DNA of 64,000 nt, from the NCBI GenBank assembly GCA_007258455.2, contig VDFB02193867.1, forward strand, positions 569,878,328-569,942,327, written 5' to 3'. The position numbers were made by a program, and so were the translations under genes. The notes beneath the pieces were generated by a model, which searched no databases, had not been told where the DNA came from, and worked only from the letters and a program-made list of their open reading frames with translations. The DNA is from Sequoia sempervirens (Eukaryota > Streptophyta > Pinopsida > Cupressales > Cupressaceae). Below, piece by piece: positions 11,596 to 23,321 of this stretch (positions are counted from its first letter, which is position 1; each line of letters begins with the position of its first letter).

Positions 11596-11845
11596 TAAGT
11601 TGTCAGAATCTGATGAAATTTTAGTGAAAGCCTGCTAGAAGCACACTGACAATAGTGTTAGTCTTTATTTTCAATTTATTTACCTCACTTGACCTCAAAT
11701 TGGCCGGAAAGATGGAAACCCTAATTTTTAGACTCAGCCAAAATTTCACGTTAAGGTTCAACGGCGGGCACATCTCGAAAAGACAGACAGTAGAAAAGAG
11801 AGACAACGACAAAATGACCCAAAAGCAAAGCCAAAATTAGGGGGT

Positions 11846-11862
11846 CCCCATTTGCAATGGGG
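11846..11862. repeat. Dyad CCCCATTTGCAATGGGG near the outer end of C1
   Basis: A seven-base stem around TGC lies 24 bp from the LTR terminus. The same dyad, with small changes, lies near the ends of C2 (gap in the loop), C3 and C4. Its retention where the rest of the LTR has diverged suggests a constrained end-proximal element. Confidence 0.7.
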
Positions 11863-14039
11863 CGATGTGTGAAAAAGGTCACAACAGTATGGAATTCTAG
11901 GTGCCCAAGAATTTGAAGGTCTAAAACATCAAATTTGCAGCTGCAGTCTCCAACATGTCTCCTTCAATTGAAGTAGCTCTCAAACACAATCACCAACAAG
12001 TCCATCGAGGTTGGCAGTCAACAGATATTGAAGACAGAGTGAAGGGATGAAGTCAAAAGAAAAATGAAAATTTCAAGAAGATTTTAAGTCTGAAAGCCAT
12101 GGGCGCCCTAGGAGGAGATAGGCGCCCAAGCTTTTGAGGCCCTAAAAGTAGTTTTTAGGAAATATCATTCCCAAGAGACCCCCCGTAGAATTCATCAGGC
12201 TATCCAACGAGTCTAGCCATCAGTTCATTGGACCTCCAGATCATCTAAAATTGTGAAATCATAAGAAAATGAGAAAACAAACAAGAAATTGGAAAATGTG
12301 AAAAAATGGCTAACACTGGTTAGCCTGGGTGCCGCAGGTAGTTAGGGGAGCCCATGATTTTGAGGGTCAAAATGATGTTTTTATCAGAAGCAGCCTCAAG
12401 AAAACTCCGTCGAATTCACTCAGGCTTCACGATGGATTATTCAGTCAGCTCATAGGATTCACCGAGCTTCCGGAAATTAGGATCAAACTGAGGTCAAAAT
12501 CAAGCAAAAGTTAAATTTCAAGAAAATTGGCTAAGTCTAAAGAGGAAAAGTGCTTCTAGCCAAGAAGGGCGCCCAAGGCTCAATGCCTTAGTAGATTTTT
12601 CAGTTTTCATCATGCATTAGTCAAAAAGTGTCCACATTCAATGAACCTGCTTAGGATTGGCTTCAAAAGTTTTAAAGCAGAGCATAAAGCATTTTATTTA
12701 TCCTCAAAACTTATTTAAGAAGGCTTTGGATTTCATTATTCACTTTTTGAAGGTTGGCATCTAAGAGCATGAGAGGAGGAGACATAAAATTTTATTCTTT
12801 CTAGGATTTGAGAGCCAAAACGTGGTGCTTTTTCACAATTCTTCATATTTTCTGGATCAACACACAAAGGAGCTCACTTTTTCATACTTTATTTCTCCAG
12901 GGCATTGATTTTCAGAAGAAGGGGGTCAATATTTTCAAATTTCAACAATCTGGGTCAACTTGGTTTTCAATTTTCTATAACTTTGGAAAATTTTATATTT
13001 TTCAAGACCATGCTTTTTCCATACATGTCCACGAAATCTTCAGTATTTTCAAAATTTGATCAATTGTGTTCATCCAAAACGTGATTCTACACAAAACCCA
13101 GCTCTCAACTTTTTTGATGAAAGTCCTAAAATTTTAGGGTTTCTGGTTTTTCGACCAACCTTCAGTATTTTCCAAAATAGACGATTTGGGTCCTCTTAAA
13201 ACGAAGTTCTCTACGAAACCCAGGTCCCAACATTTTTCAAGAAAATTGCCTTTTCAAGAGAAATTAGCCTTCCATTTTTAGCCATTTGCATAAAAGGTGT
13301 CTGAACATAGTCGAGTTTATTGTTAAAATTCAAGTTTTTCAGCATGCAGTACTCTCTCATGGGATTCAGAACCAAACTAGTATTGTATCTTGCAGCCTCA
13401 AGCTGGACGATGTTGAGAAATGCTTTTCAAACACCACCATGGACAAAAAACTTCATCATCTTAGCTGAAGAGCGTGAAAAGGTGTGATATGAGCAAAAGG
13501 ACAAGTATTGGAAAAGAGTTGTACAATACTCTTCCATTGGAGAATCAAGAGAAATGTGAGAAGCATAAAGTTGTAGAGTTGCTAAGTTATCAATTAGTGA
13601 GTCATCTTTTGGGGCAGCAATGTTTTTCAAGAATAGAACTCATAAAGCAGCTGAAGAGGTCAAAGCTTCCCTAAGTTCAATTGCAGAAGGTGAAGAGATC
13701 CTTGTAAAGCGGAATTTTGCTATAGATAGTATTGGTGGTCCTGACAAATTTACAGTTTCCAACTTTTTAGCAAATATGGTTGAGATTTAAAGCACCAACT
13801 TTCTCCCAGCTTTCTTCCCGTTCTTATCTCATTGTTTCTTTCTATTCTTGTCTCATTCTTATCCACTCTTTAAAGGAGAAAAGAAATCAAGACGTAATAG
13901 TTAGCCTTTCCTTATTTTTTTGTTTTCATAGGTTTTTAGATGCTTGTCTTGTTTTAGTTTTAGAAATAAAGCTTGCATGTTGGCAAGTCTTAGTTGTAAA
14001 AGCAAGGAGATTTTAGGGTTCCCTACTCCTTTGCTTGTG

Positions 14040-14047
14040 TATAAATA
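14040..14047 (+). promoter_or_regulatory. TATA box of the family B 5' LTR
   Basis: TATAAATA lies 706 bp before the LTR end, in the direction of gag. AATAAA at 14306-14311 follows about 260 bp later and could end R. Confidence 0.65.
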
Positions 14048-14757
14048 AGGGCAGCCTTGCCCATTTATTTTTAATGGTTATTGTGATAGCAAATTGCTGA
14101 GCCTATTTTGCCTGCAAGTTGTTATTGTTCAGTTTCATGTTCATTTAGTGTAAAAGCAAGCTTGTATGCCTCTTTAGCTGCAAGTTATTGTTCAGTGCAT
14201 GTGTCTTGTGTCAATGTATTTTGGTTTGATGGCTAAACTATAAGCCTATTTTGCTACAATCCTGCTGTCCCAGAAGTGTAATCTTTTGTTCTTGAGATTT
14301 GAGAAAATAAAATCTTGTGCCTACTTTGCCCTGATATAATGTCTCAAATTTCCGTTTCATGTGTTATGCTTATATGATCTCTATTTCAGCTTGCATTGAA
14401 AGTAAGTAGATGTGCGTTGAGAGAAAGTTTATTTAAGTACTTATGTCAAAGAATCCTTCCTTGTTCATTTCTAACTCTCTTGCTCAGTGTTTACTTGAGA
14501 AGTTAAAAATGCCATTAGAGTAGGCTTAGTCATAGTTGAACTTCTAAAAGAGAAAATGTCAGCTACAATGCTTGAGTTTTATAACCTTGTGCTCTTAGCT
14601 GAACAGAAAGATTGGCAAATTAGTTTAGTTTACTTTCTTTTAAGCAACATCAACAAAGAGGGAGCTTCCCCTCCTAATTCGAAGAGCAATTTATTTGTGC
14701 ATAGCTGTCCGTTTCTAATCCGCATTCTAGAGGTGTGAATTGAAATGCCAACAGTTT

Positions 14758-14776
14758 TCTGGCGCCCTATTGGGTG
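14758..14776 (+). other. Primer binding site region of family B
   Basis: Five bases after the LTR terminus CAACA the sequence reads TCTGGCGCCCTATTGGG. TGGCGCC-type sites right after the 5' LTR are typical of Athila/Tat-related Gypsy elements. The exact primer tRNA is not assigned because matches beyond the first bases are unclear. Confidence 0.6.
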
Positions 14777-14791
14777 ATCCAACCAAAAACA

Positions 14792-15682
14792 ATGGGTGAT
14801 AACAACAATAATGCTGGCAAGAATTTGAGACGTCCACCCCCATTACCTTGGGGTAACAACATTGGACCTTTGGCTTTGTGGGAATATCATGAGTTACCTA
14901 AAGGGTCAAGCAAGCACTTTCCACTGTTTCACGGCGATGGAACTCAACAACCTGATGGTCATCTTTCCGCCTTCTCAACAACCTACGCCATCTTGCACGT
15001 GGCACATGAAGACATCACAGTGCGTCTCTTTGTGGAGACTCTTGTGGGAAATGCTGCCGACTGGTTCAATCACCTGGAGCGGGGCATTATTACAAGCTAG
15101 GCAACTATGAGTGAGAAATTCTTGGCAAGATTCAAGCCCTCTGAAGACAATCATTTGTTGTTTTCCCAACTTGCAAATTCAAAGATGGAGCACAACGAGC
15201 CCATGAGGGAGTTTGTAGCAAGATTTAATCATCTTGTTACACGATTTCCTTCTACACTTAATCCATCACCGAAGATTCTGATGAGCTGCTTCATAAATGC
15301 TCTTCCATCAGAGATAGCCTTCTTCCTAAAGATGGAGAAAGAAATAGAATTGATGGATGCACAAGAACACGCCATCGAGCTGGAGGAAAATATGATCATT
15401 TCTGGAAAGATGAAGAAGGATTCAATCAAGCCTCTAGTTCAGAGTTCTACAGATCCACAACTACAAAAGGTAGTCAATGAGATGCTTGCACTACCACCAC
15501 CACAATATCAACCTCAACAATAGTATCAACTTCAATAGCAGTACCAGCCAAAGAGGAATAATTTTCAGCCTTTCAATAATTATAGGCCACGGTTGCCAAC
15601 ACCTCCACCAAGACCAACAGTTGAAGCTACACAAAATGCAGTATTTTGTTCTTTCCATGATATTGATGCACATATTGGTACT
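14792..15682 (+). pseudogene. gag: Family B gag, broken by stops and by solo LTR C2
   Basis: Gag forms the virus-like particle and binds element RNA. The frame opens MGDNNNN about 40 bp after the LTR. It contains a retrotransposon gag domain (ETLVGNAADWFNHLERG, then FLARFKPSEDNHLLF and FNHLVTRFPS), a Pro/Gln-rich tail and the start of a CHHC zinc knuckle. In-frame TAG codons occur at 15098, 15521 and about 15536, where Trp or Gln would be expected, with no frameshift. C2 enters inside the knuckle, between its second His and last Cys. The first Met was chosen because it follows the priming site and starts the conserved frame. Confidence 0.85.
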
Positions 15683-16960
15683 TGTTGACGTGGTTTTTGA
15701 GACCGCACCAACACAGAATAAAGTTTCCCAACGGATACTCTATCCTTTCTTGAACAAAGTATTCAGCATGCTAAGATTGCGAGTGAGTTCATGCTTTCAA
15801 CTCCAAGGTTCCGATAATGCGATAGAATACCCTCAGTTGGCTTGATGTGATTTGCTGGTATTTCAAGGGGACTTACACAATTGTTCGACAGTTGACAGCA
15901 GACAGCGGACTAAGGGCTTTCATGTAATTCAAATGATTTGGCAAGTGAGCAAAAGTTTCCTAATCCTAACCAGAAATGAACTAAAATTAAATGATTGTAG
16001 GGATAAGAAGTTTAAGTTCTACTCTATGGCAGGATATGTGGAGCTCGACTTCAGCAGACTTCAACCGGATTTCACCTAGCCTCGCATCGGACAGCTTCAG
16101 CAAAATCGGTGCAATCTTCAGGGGAGTAACGAAGAATATTCAAATTATAATTCAACATACATGTACCATCACAACGATGCATACAAGCATATGAATCACA
16201 ATCGAAGTTAAGTTTGAAATGATGTCCAGTTGACCATGCAAGGCAAACTCACCATCAGCGAGTCGCTAGTGGTATGGATAAAGAGAAGCTACGTCGATCA
16301 AACACCACAAATCCAAAGTAAACTACTTGCATGAACTGAAAATTACACTACTTTATGCTACTTCAAGATGCTACGTGAATTGGAAGGACGAAGAAGCCTC
16401 AACAACTATTCATAACAAAGAAGAGATCACCATCAATGAAAAATTCTTTTATTATGGAAGCATACATGACAACTTCTTGCAAAGTATCCAAAGGGAAGAC
16501 TTTCCTTCCTTTTCAATCTAAACTACTCTACTTTCTACTCTATCAATTTCTCTCTACTCCTTCTCTGCTATTCTAACTCTGATCTAATTCTAATTCTAAT
16601 GAGATACAAATGAGGGGGACTCCCCCTTTTATAGTTAGCCAAGTCCAACGGATGGCTCATATTACAATCGGCTGGATGGCCCAGATTGTGCCACCTTAGC
16701 CCTAAACAAGATTCGCCCTAAAAACCACCACCAAGAGGAGTGGGGTAATAAATGAGCCATTAATGCCCACCATCCTTCTAGAAGATTCCCGTTTGTAGAC
16801 GCGTTCACACTGTTCTCGATCTTCTTCTTTGTCACTTGAGTTATACTAAGTCTCAACACTTAGCCATTTTTCGCAACTTTCTTCCTTCGAGGTTGAAATG
16901 TCGTCTTGGAGTATTTGCTTCATCGCTTCGAGTCATCATCTTTTGGTCTCGACGTTCCTC

Positions 16961-17018
16961 CTGCAAAACAAGCAAGGAGAAGAGTATCAGAACACTTCAT
17001 AATATAAATTCAACTTAC
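16961..17018 (-). other. Predicted 58-nt intron in C2 with open flanks
   Basis: Minus-strand GTAAGT... to ...TTTTGCAG matches C1 and C3 in position and length. Here the upstream ATG (about 17100) opens a frame that stays open to the donor, and across the junction it continues to a TGA, giving a predicted acidic peptide of about 40 residues. This may be the remnant 5' exon of the U3 reading frame seen intact-length in C4. Confidence 0.45.
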
Positions 17019-17879
17019 CACGATTTTCACGTTCTGACTTCCAAGGGTTCATCGTTTTTTCGTAGCCAACTTCATCCTCAAATTCTTCACGATTCTCCAT
17101 GCCTTAGCCAAATTTCCAACCCATCTTGTAGTCTGCCTTGGTATACTTCACTCTGACATTTTATCTGACTCAGGCTCGAGAAAAAAAATCCTTTCATCGG
17201 GAATTTGATCAAAAATCATCCAGGCGATCACCTTCAAAGTCATCATCCACAACACTTTATCTCAATAATACACTCATTCTTTACCTTAGAAAATTTTCAA
17301 ATTTCCCTAATTCAAGTGTCGATTAAATTCTCCACCCAAAAAGTGTTGGCGAAGTGCAGAAGACATAGAAATCCATTTCTCATTGAAGATCATCAGTACC
17401 CAGAAGAAAATTTTCTTCAGAATTTGTCGAACTCATGGGTAAACAACGAACGGGTTCATTTAGTTTTGAAGTTTGAACCTTGGAAAAATAATTTTTTTAA
17501 CAAATTTAATCCCGTTCTTCACATCTGTGAACATTTCGTTGCTCAGACTTGAGAAATTTTGAAGTTCATCCTGCATTGTCATCCTCACTGACTTCATCAC
17601 TGGAAAATTCATCCATGCCTCAGGAAAATTTTATTACCTCGAAGTCCAGGCGTGACTTTCCTAAGGAAGAGAATATTTTGTGCCTTAGAGAAAATTTCAA
17701 ATCACTTAACACTTTTGAAAATTTTGCCTTGGAAATTTTTTACTCAACTTCGTTCACCTTGCCTTGGTGAGAGAAATCATCAACTTCACTTAGAGGATTT
17801 TTCTATCAAACACCTCGAGCACACTTGTATGTCATGAAGAAAATATTTTTCAATTTCAACGCCTGGCATTTTATCCATC

Positions 17880-19030
17880 TCCCCTTGGGCGCATTTCTCA
17901 CTTCAAGAGTACATTTTCATTTAAAAAAATCCAACGCCTAGGATATTATTTTTCATCACTTAGCAATATCATCCCTCAAGTCTAGGCGCACACCACACTT
18001 GAAGGGGAATATTAAATTAAAACTCCAGCGCCTAGCACATTATTTTCCACTCACCACCTTGGGCGCATTTAGCAAGTTCAAGAGAATAAAAAACTTTCAA
18101 TTCCTTAGTATATTCTTTTTTTTTTCAGCTTGCATCTAAGGCGCATTCTCTACCTTGAGGAGGATATTCTTTCCACGCCTAGCACTATTCACTTATCAAC
18201 TTTACTAACTCTTTACATGGCACATATCTCATGTCATGAAGGATGGAATATTCAACGCCATCTTTGACCTTTTCTTCTTCTTGGCGCATTTGAGAGGGTG
18301 AGAGGGATTTTAAATTTTCAATGCCCAACATATGACCTTTGAGCTCCCCTCTTTTGTCTTTACATGCCCTCATTTGGGCGCATTTGAGCCTAGGAGGAGG
18401 ATGAACCTTCAAATGCCACCAACAAGTGACCTTTCAACTTCCTTGTTCTTGTCCTTACATGCCTTGATTTGGGCGCATTTTTCCCATGATGAAGGATTAA
18501 CGCCTTTGACTCCTCCTTTGAATCTTTGACCCCCTCTTAAGATGGGCGCATTTTCACCTATGTGCAGGATGGGCGCATATTTGGTGTCATGAAGGATGAA
18601 GCATTTACAACGCCCAACATGTGACCTTTGGGCTTCCTCTTTTTGTCTTCACATGGCCTCACTTGGGTGCATATTGCATGTGATGAAGGATGAAACTCTT
18701 TGACTTGTTGACCCCTTTTGAACTTGGGCGCATTTTAGCCTATGTGGTGGATGAAACTTCCCACGCCTAGCATGTGACCCTTCATCTTCCTTGTTTTGGG
18801 CGCATTTTAGCTAGGGAGAAGGATGAAAAGCTTTGACTCATTTGACTTCTTCTCTTTTTGGGCGCATTTCCACCTAGGAGGAGGATGGGCGCATTTCTTA
18901 TGTGGTGGAGGACGAGTTCAACACTTAGAAATTTTTTTGTTATCAGCTCTCAAGGTGGGCGCATTTTGGCATAGCTACAGGATGAAAATTGTTGACTTTC
19001 TTTGACTTTCCAAGCATGGGCGCATTTTGG
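17880..19030 (-). repeat. Degenerate GGGCGCATTT repeats in C2
   Basis: About 14 cores are spaced irregularly, roughly 60-110 bp apart. Many are followed by AGGAGGATG or GAAGGATG, phrases not prominent in C1 or C3. The array evolved separately from theirs. Confidence 0.7.
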
Positions 19031-19098
19031 CCTAGGAGGTGGACGAAGTTTCAGACTTAATCAATTTTTCCTCGTTTTTCGCCAGCTTTCATGCCCTG

Positions 19099-20041
19099 CT
19101 ATTTATAGTAAGCCTTCTGATTTTTGCATTTCTGAAGCTCAGAACGATTTGAAATTTCAAACACTGCATCCTCACGACCTTGTTACCCTGTTGACACTGC
19201 TATTTTTAGTCGGCCTGCTATTTTTAGCCCATTTCTGAAGGTGATTTACTATAAATAGTAACTACTTGCTTTTGATACCTCCATAGCTCCGATTGACTTG
19301 AAATTTGAATGACGTGCTCCTCACCACGTGACCTTACTGCTGACATCGGCACATGCAACTGATTTGCTATTTTTAGCCTGTTTCCAAACTGACTTATTAT
19401 AAATAGTAAGTGCTCTGTTTGCCTTCAAATTTTACCAGCAGATAGCCTGAAGGATGCTGATCGCGGTGGTTTACACCGGTTTTCGAAAATTCTGACTTTT
19501 TACCCTCCTTTTCAGGCTCTGAAGCTGGAAACCCTAATTTGCTCTGCATGCATATCAAATGATCTCTGTTTGTCTTTGTTTCTGATGCATTGCGATCAGC
19601 TCATGATTCTGAAGTGCTGGGAAGCGGCTGCCGGGACACACCTGCTAAAATAGTAAGTTGCTTACTGAGTGGTCATCTCCATTTGCATGTCATATTATTT
19701 CGAAGCTCTCGAAAAACCCATAAGGAATATGCCAACATGCAAAGAAAACCTTGACATGCAAACCCTAAAAATAGCCTCGGAAGGCTGAACTCTGAAAGTT
19801 GTCGTCTCACTCTGCATGTTATACAAGGCGAAGGTCTTGAAAAACCAAGGAATATGTAGACATGCTGACAAACTCTGCATCTAGGCCCTGAAATTGGCTC
19901 CGGAAGCGAACTGCTAAAAATAGAAAGTTGTCTGTTTCAGCTCAAATTTTGCACGGGAGCAGCCTGATGTTCGAATGCAGTGGACTGTCTGAACTCAAAA
20001 ATGCTGACAGATTGCCTGAATTGCATACTTACTAAAAATAG
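19099..20041 (-). promoter_or_regulatory. CTA(A/T)4TAG palindrome array in C2
   Basis: Decamers such as CTATTTATAG (19099) and CTAAAAATAG (20032), with others between, keep the same order as in C1 although the surrounding sequence has diverged. Two of the C1 positions carry one-base changes. Confidence 0.6.
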
Positions 20042-20226
20042 TAAGTACCCGGAATTTGATGAAAATTTCCGAGAACTTGCTAGAAGCATGCCGACATCGA
20101 TGTTAAACTCATTTCAATTTATTCACTTCGTCGACCTCGATTGACCAGAAAGATGAAACCCTAATTTTCAGACTTTGGCCAACATTTCACGCTTTAAGCT
20201 CAAATGGCGGCGCACCAAAAAAGAGA

Positions 20227-20237
20227 TGAGAGAGAGA

Positions 20238-20272
<35 letters not shown>
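20227..20272. repeat. (GA)n microsatellite in C2
   Basis: More than 20 GA units, interrupted once by GACA, lie close to the C2 terminus. C1 and C3 have only short purine runs at this place. Confidence 0.9.
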
Positions 20273-20273
<1 letters not shown>

Positions 20274-20354
20274 AACCCAAGCCAAAAGACCAGAATGGAG
20301 CAAAAATTAGGGGGTCCCCATTTGAATGGGGCGATGTGTGAAAAGGTCACAACA

Positions 20355-21400
20355 GTACTACATGTCCCAAGAACTTAAGAATGAACCAAATCATGGGATA
20401 TGTTGATGCTGCACCTAGTTCCAGTTTTGTCCCTACACCAAGTTCAAATTTTGTCTTACCACAGACGGACAATTTCGATGGCGACTCTACTTTGGGATAC
20501 TTTCAAAGTGAACTTGTTATTAAAGAAGAAGAATACCTACACCACTACTCTCTTGCAGCAAATCACAGAAGAAACTCTTTGCCTATGTTTACAAGTGCTC
20601 TGCACTTGCAAGCGCAAAAGGAAAAAGAAGAGAGGCAGAGAGCTAAAGAACAAGTTAAAGAAGTGATTGCTCAAGACCCATCTCCAGCCAATTTTGACAT
20701 TGTAAATTCCATGATGAAGACCAAGGTTAAAATTTCGTAGTTGGAGTACCTACGTGATCATCTTGAGCAGCTGGACATAATAATACATGTAAAGAAAAAA
20801 GGTTCAATTCAGCCTACATTGCTCGAATCATCCGTGCCAATGGAAGAAAAGCCCAAACCTTTCTATATATCCCTATATATAGGAGGATTTAAATTGAGCA
20901 ACTACATTATAGATTCAGGAGCTGCAGACAACATCATGCTTCTAGTAGTGATGAATGCATCAGGACTTTCGTGCACTAAGACACTAAATGAATGTTATTC
21001 ACTTGAGTCTAAGTCAGTGGCGTTGGTCAGACAATTGAAAGACACTCAAGTAAGGTTGGCGGCTTGTCTAGAGAAAATGTTAGTGATGAATATCCTAGTG
21101 GTTGACATTCTAGCCAGCTACGGGATGTTGTTGAGCCGGAGCTTCTGTAGAGATCTTGGTGGTGTGATGCAGTTAGATTGGTCGTCTATGACCATTCCTG
21201 TGAAGGAGGGAAAAATCAAGATAGAACCTGAGCCCAAATCCCGATTCATGGTGGTGAAAATCCCAAAACCCCCAGCCCAAATTCTATATCAAGGAACGAG
21301 TCTTGGTAATTATGTGACATCAGAGATAGAAACTGAAGACCAGAACATTGCTTGTCCAAAAAGGAGATTGATAGAGGATACAAAGTTATGGACAATGCAG
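20355..21400 (+). pseudogene. Family B gag C-terminus and aspartic protease
   Basis: The frame continues from gag after C2: the last knuckle Cys, a charged linker rich in Glu/Lys (about 20560-20700), an in-frame TAG at 20738, then a pepsin-like retroviral protease. The protease shows KPFYISLYIGG, the catalytic triad DSG at 20912-20920 within IIDSGAADNIM, and a downstream GMLLSRSFCRDLGGVMQLDW motif. It would mature the Gag-Pol polyprotein in the particle. The DSG is intact but the stops upstream disable the polyprotein. After EPEPKSRF the frame reaches a short linker and then RNase H; the reverse transcriptase is missing. Confidence 0.85.
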
Positions 21401-21813
21401 TTCGATGGGGGTTATTTAATAGCAGGTTTAGAAGCCGAGGAATCATCTCCCCTAAAGGACAGTTGCACCAATTTGCACATTTCCTGCAGTTGGAATTCAC
21501 TGAAGCTGAAAAAGAGGCACTTTTGTTAGGCCTCAAAAATGCTGAAGACATGGGAATTGAACTCCTATGTGTTAAAGGGAATGTAGAGCTGATCGATGAG
21601 CCAATCAAAGGATATTTCTAGGTCAGAATGGATCACCTGCGGCATTATAGAAATAGAGTTTGGAACGCAATCAATTGGTTTGAAGAGTTCGATGAAAGAG
21701 ACATCCCGAAGATGAACAATAGCAAAACCAATGCCTCAGTGGTATTTGCTTCCCTCTCTGCGCCATATTTTGACTTTTGCAAGGTGCCTTTGCTCAGACG
21801 TATGAAGATCTAA
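21390..21813 (+). pseudogene. Family B RNase H relic
   Basis: WTMQFDGG begins the domain in the protease frame. A frameshift near 21410-21440 then moves it to the frame reading GIISPKGQLHQFAHFLQLEF, EAEKEALLLGLKNAEDMGI and, after a TAG at 21619, HLRHYRNRVWNAINWFEEF and IPKMNNSKTNA. RNase H normally removes RNA from the RNA-DNA hybrid. The first catalytic Asp (FDGG) and the Glu segment are recognisable, but frameshift and stop make it inactive. No integrase follows; within 120 bp the sequence is T-rich noncoding. Confidence 0.85.
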
Positions 21814-23321
21814 AAACCTTCATCTCGAAAGATTTGTCTCCTACAATACCCAGGAGAAGAGAAGTGAAGCCTTTCAGGCAGAAATGACATCCTTTGGAGA
21901 TGTAGTAATTTTCTTTTTGTTTTTGTGATGTGTTTCTGTTGATGTGTTTTTTGTGACCGCACCAACGCAGAATAAAGTCGCCAACGGCTACCCTATTCTC
22001 TCTTGATCAAAGTATTCCGCACGCTAAGATTGCAAGAAAGTTCGTGCGTTCAACTCCAAGGTTCCTTTAATGCGAATAGGCTCAGTTGGCTTGATGTGAT
22101 TTGCTGGTATTTCAAGAGGACTTACGGAATTGTTCAGCAGCGGAAAGAGGAATTCAAATGCTCGAAAGGTTTGTCTATGAAGCACGGGTTTCCTATTCTA
22201 ACCAGAAAGTACTGAATTTAAAGTGGTTGCAGGGTTTATGAAGTCTAAATCTATTCTAAGTGTGGGATATAGAGCTCAACTTCAGCAAACTTCAACCAAA
22301 CTTCGCTTTGCCTCACCTCGGACAGCTTCCACGGAGTCGGTGCAATCTTCAGGGGAGATGACTAAAGATGTTCAAACCACCTTTTGACATGAAGATACCA
22401 TCACAACGACGCATACCACCATTCAAATTGTGATTGAAGTTAGGCCCAAACGTTTCCAGTTGACCACACAAGGCGCATTCACCATCAGCAAATACACTAG
22501 TGGTATGGATAGACGAAGTTGCTTAGATCAAACACCACATTTCACAGCTAACATCTACTTGCATGGAATGAAAATTATACTACTTTGAACTATGCTACCA
22601 TTTGAATCGGAAGGACGAAGAAACCTTGCTAGCTACTCACAACAAAGACGAAATTCACCATCAATGAAAAACTCTTTTATTGAGAGAGTGTTCACAACAA
22701 TTTCTTACAAAGTTTTCAAAGGGAAAACTTTCCCTCTTCTTCAACTACACTATCAACCTATACTAAGCTACTTCTAAGTTGTCCCTCTACTCTATGTCTA
22801 TTCTAATCTTCTCTACTGTCTACTGAGATACAAATGAGGGGGACTCCCCCTTTTATAGTTGGCCAAGTCCAACGGACGGCTCAGATTACAATTGACTGGA
22901 TGGCCCAGATTGTGCCAGCTCAACCCTAAACAAGATTCGCCCTAAAAACCGCCACAAAGGAGAGTGGGGTAATAAATGAGCCATTAATGGCCACCATCCT
23001 TCTAGAAGATTCCAGCTTTGAAATGCGTTCACACTGCTCTGTTGTTCGCGTTCAGCCAATTCTGTTGATCGCTTGGAGGAGGGTAAAAGAGTCTCTAAGA
23101 TCACCTCCTCAAATAATAAAATTTGATAGGATCTGGAGTTCAACTGCTCTTGATCTTCTTCTTGACGTTGTTCTTCAACTTTTCTCGAGCTTCCATTCTT
23201 TTCTCCATCTTGAGTTTTACTTAGACGTTTTTCGCAACTTTCTTCCTTCGAGGTTGAAATGTCGTCTTGAATTATTTTCTTCATCGCTTCAAATTATTGT
23301 GCTCCAGCCTTGACCTTCATC

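Larger units (their letters stand above)
6589..11886 (-). mobile_element. Solo LTR C1 (5,298 bp) with GTATG target duplication
   Basis: In plus coordinates it runs from TGTTGATGTG to GGTCACAACA and is flanked by GTATG at 6584-6588 and 11887-11891. The orientation is minus: TATAAAAG (complement of 7502-7509) is followed about 170 bp later by AATAAA (complement of 7328-7333), and both lie near the low-coordinate end. U3 is thus about 4.4 kb and R-U5 about 0.9 kb. The uninterrupted target survives in the family B 3' LTR at about 28708-28715. It is nearly identical to C3 (21937-27267) except in a scrambled patch at 11130-11480. Confidence 0.93.
6130..12600 (+). repeat. Degenerate 200-240 bp tandem repeats in family B U3
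   Basis: Cores resembling GGGCGCCCTAGGAGGAG followed by ATAGGCGCC recur near 6130, 6365, 11899, 12101, 12327 and 12567. Spacing is about 200-240 bp once the nested LTR at 6589-11886 is removed. Units also share phrases such as CAGATCATT and GAAAATTTCAAGAA. Each core is a loose dyad (GGGCGCC/GGCGCC). The layout resembles an expanded U3 enhancer array, but function is inference. Confidence 0.6.
4921..14753 (+). mobile_element. 5' LTR of family B, interrupted by a solo LTR
   Basis: It begins TGTTGTACCCC and ends ATGCCAACA just before a GGCGCC-containing priming site. Without the nested LTR at 6589-11886 and its duplicated pentamer it is about 4,530 bp. TATA (14040) and AATAAA (14306) place U3 at about 3.8 kb and R-U5 at about 0.7 kb. 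The 3' copy at 27576 can be followed alongside with moderate divergence, which shows the insertion is old. Confidence 0.82.
15683..20354 (-). mobile_element. Solo LTR C2 (4,672 bp) with GTACT target duplication
   Basis: It runs from TGTTGACGTGG to GGTCACAACA in plus coordinates, between GTACT at 15678-15682 and 20355-20359. TATAAAAG (complement of 16626-16633) and AATAAA (complement of 16448-16453) give the minus orientation. It is clearly diverged from C1 and C3, with a shorter, less regular GGGCGCAT array (about 17880-19030) and many indels, so it is a different subfamily or an older insertion. It sits in the gag zinc knuckle; without the LTR and one pentamer the knuckle frame is continuous. 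Confidence 0.93.

Noticed and set aside
20175..20378. Arg/Glu-rich short frame
   Set aside because: It is translation of the (GA)n microsatellite.
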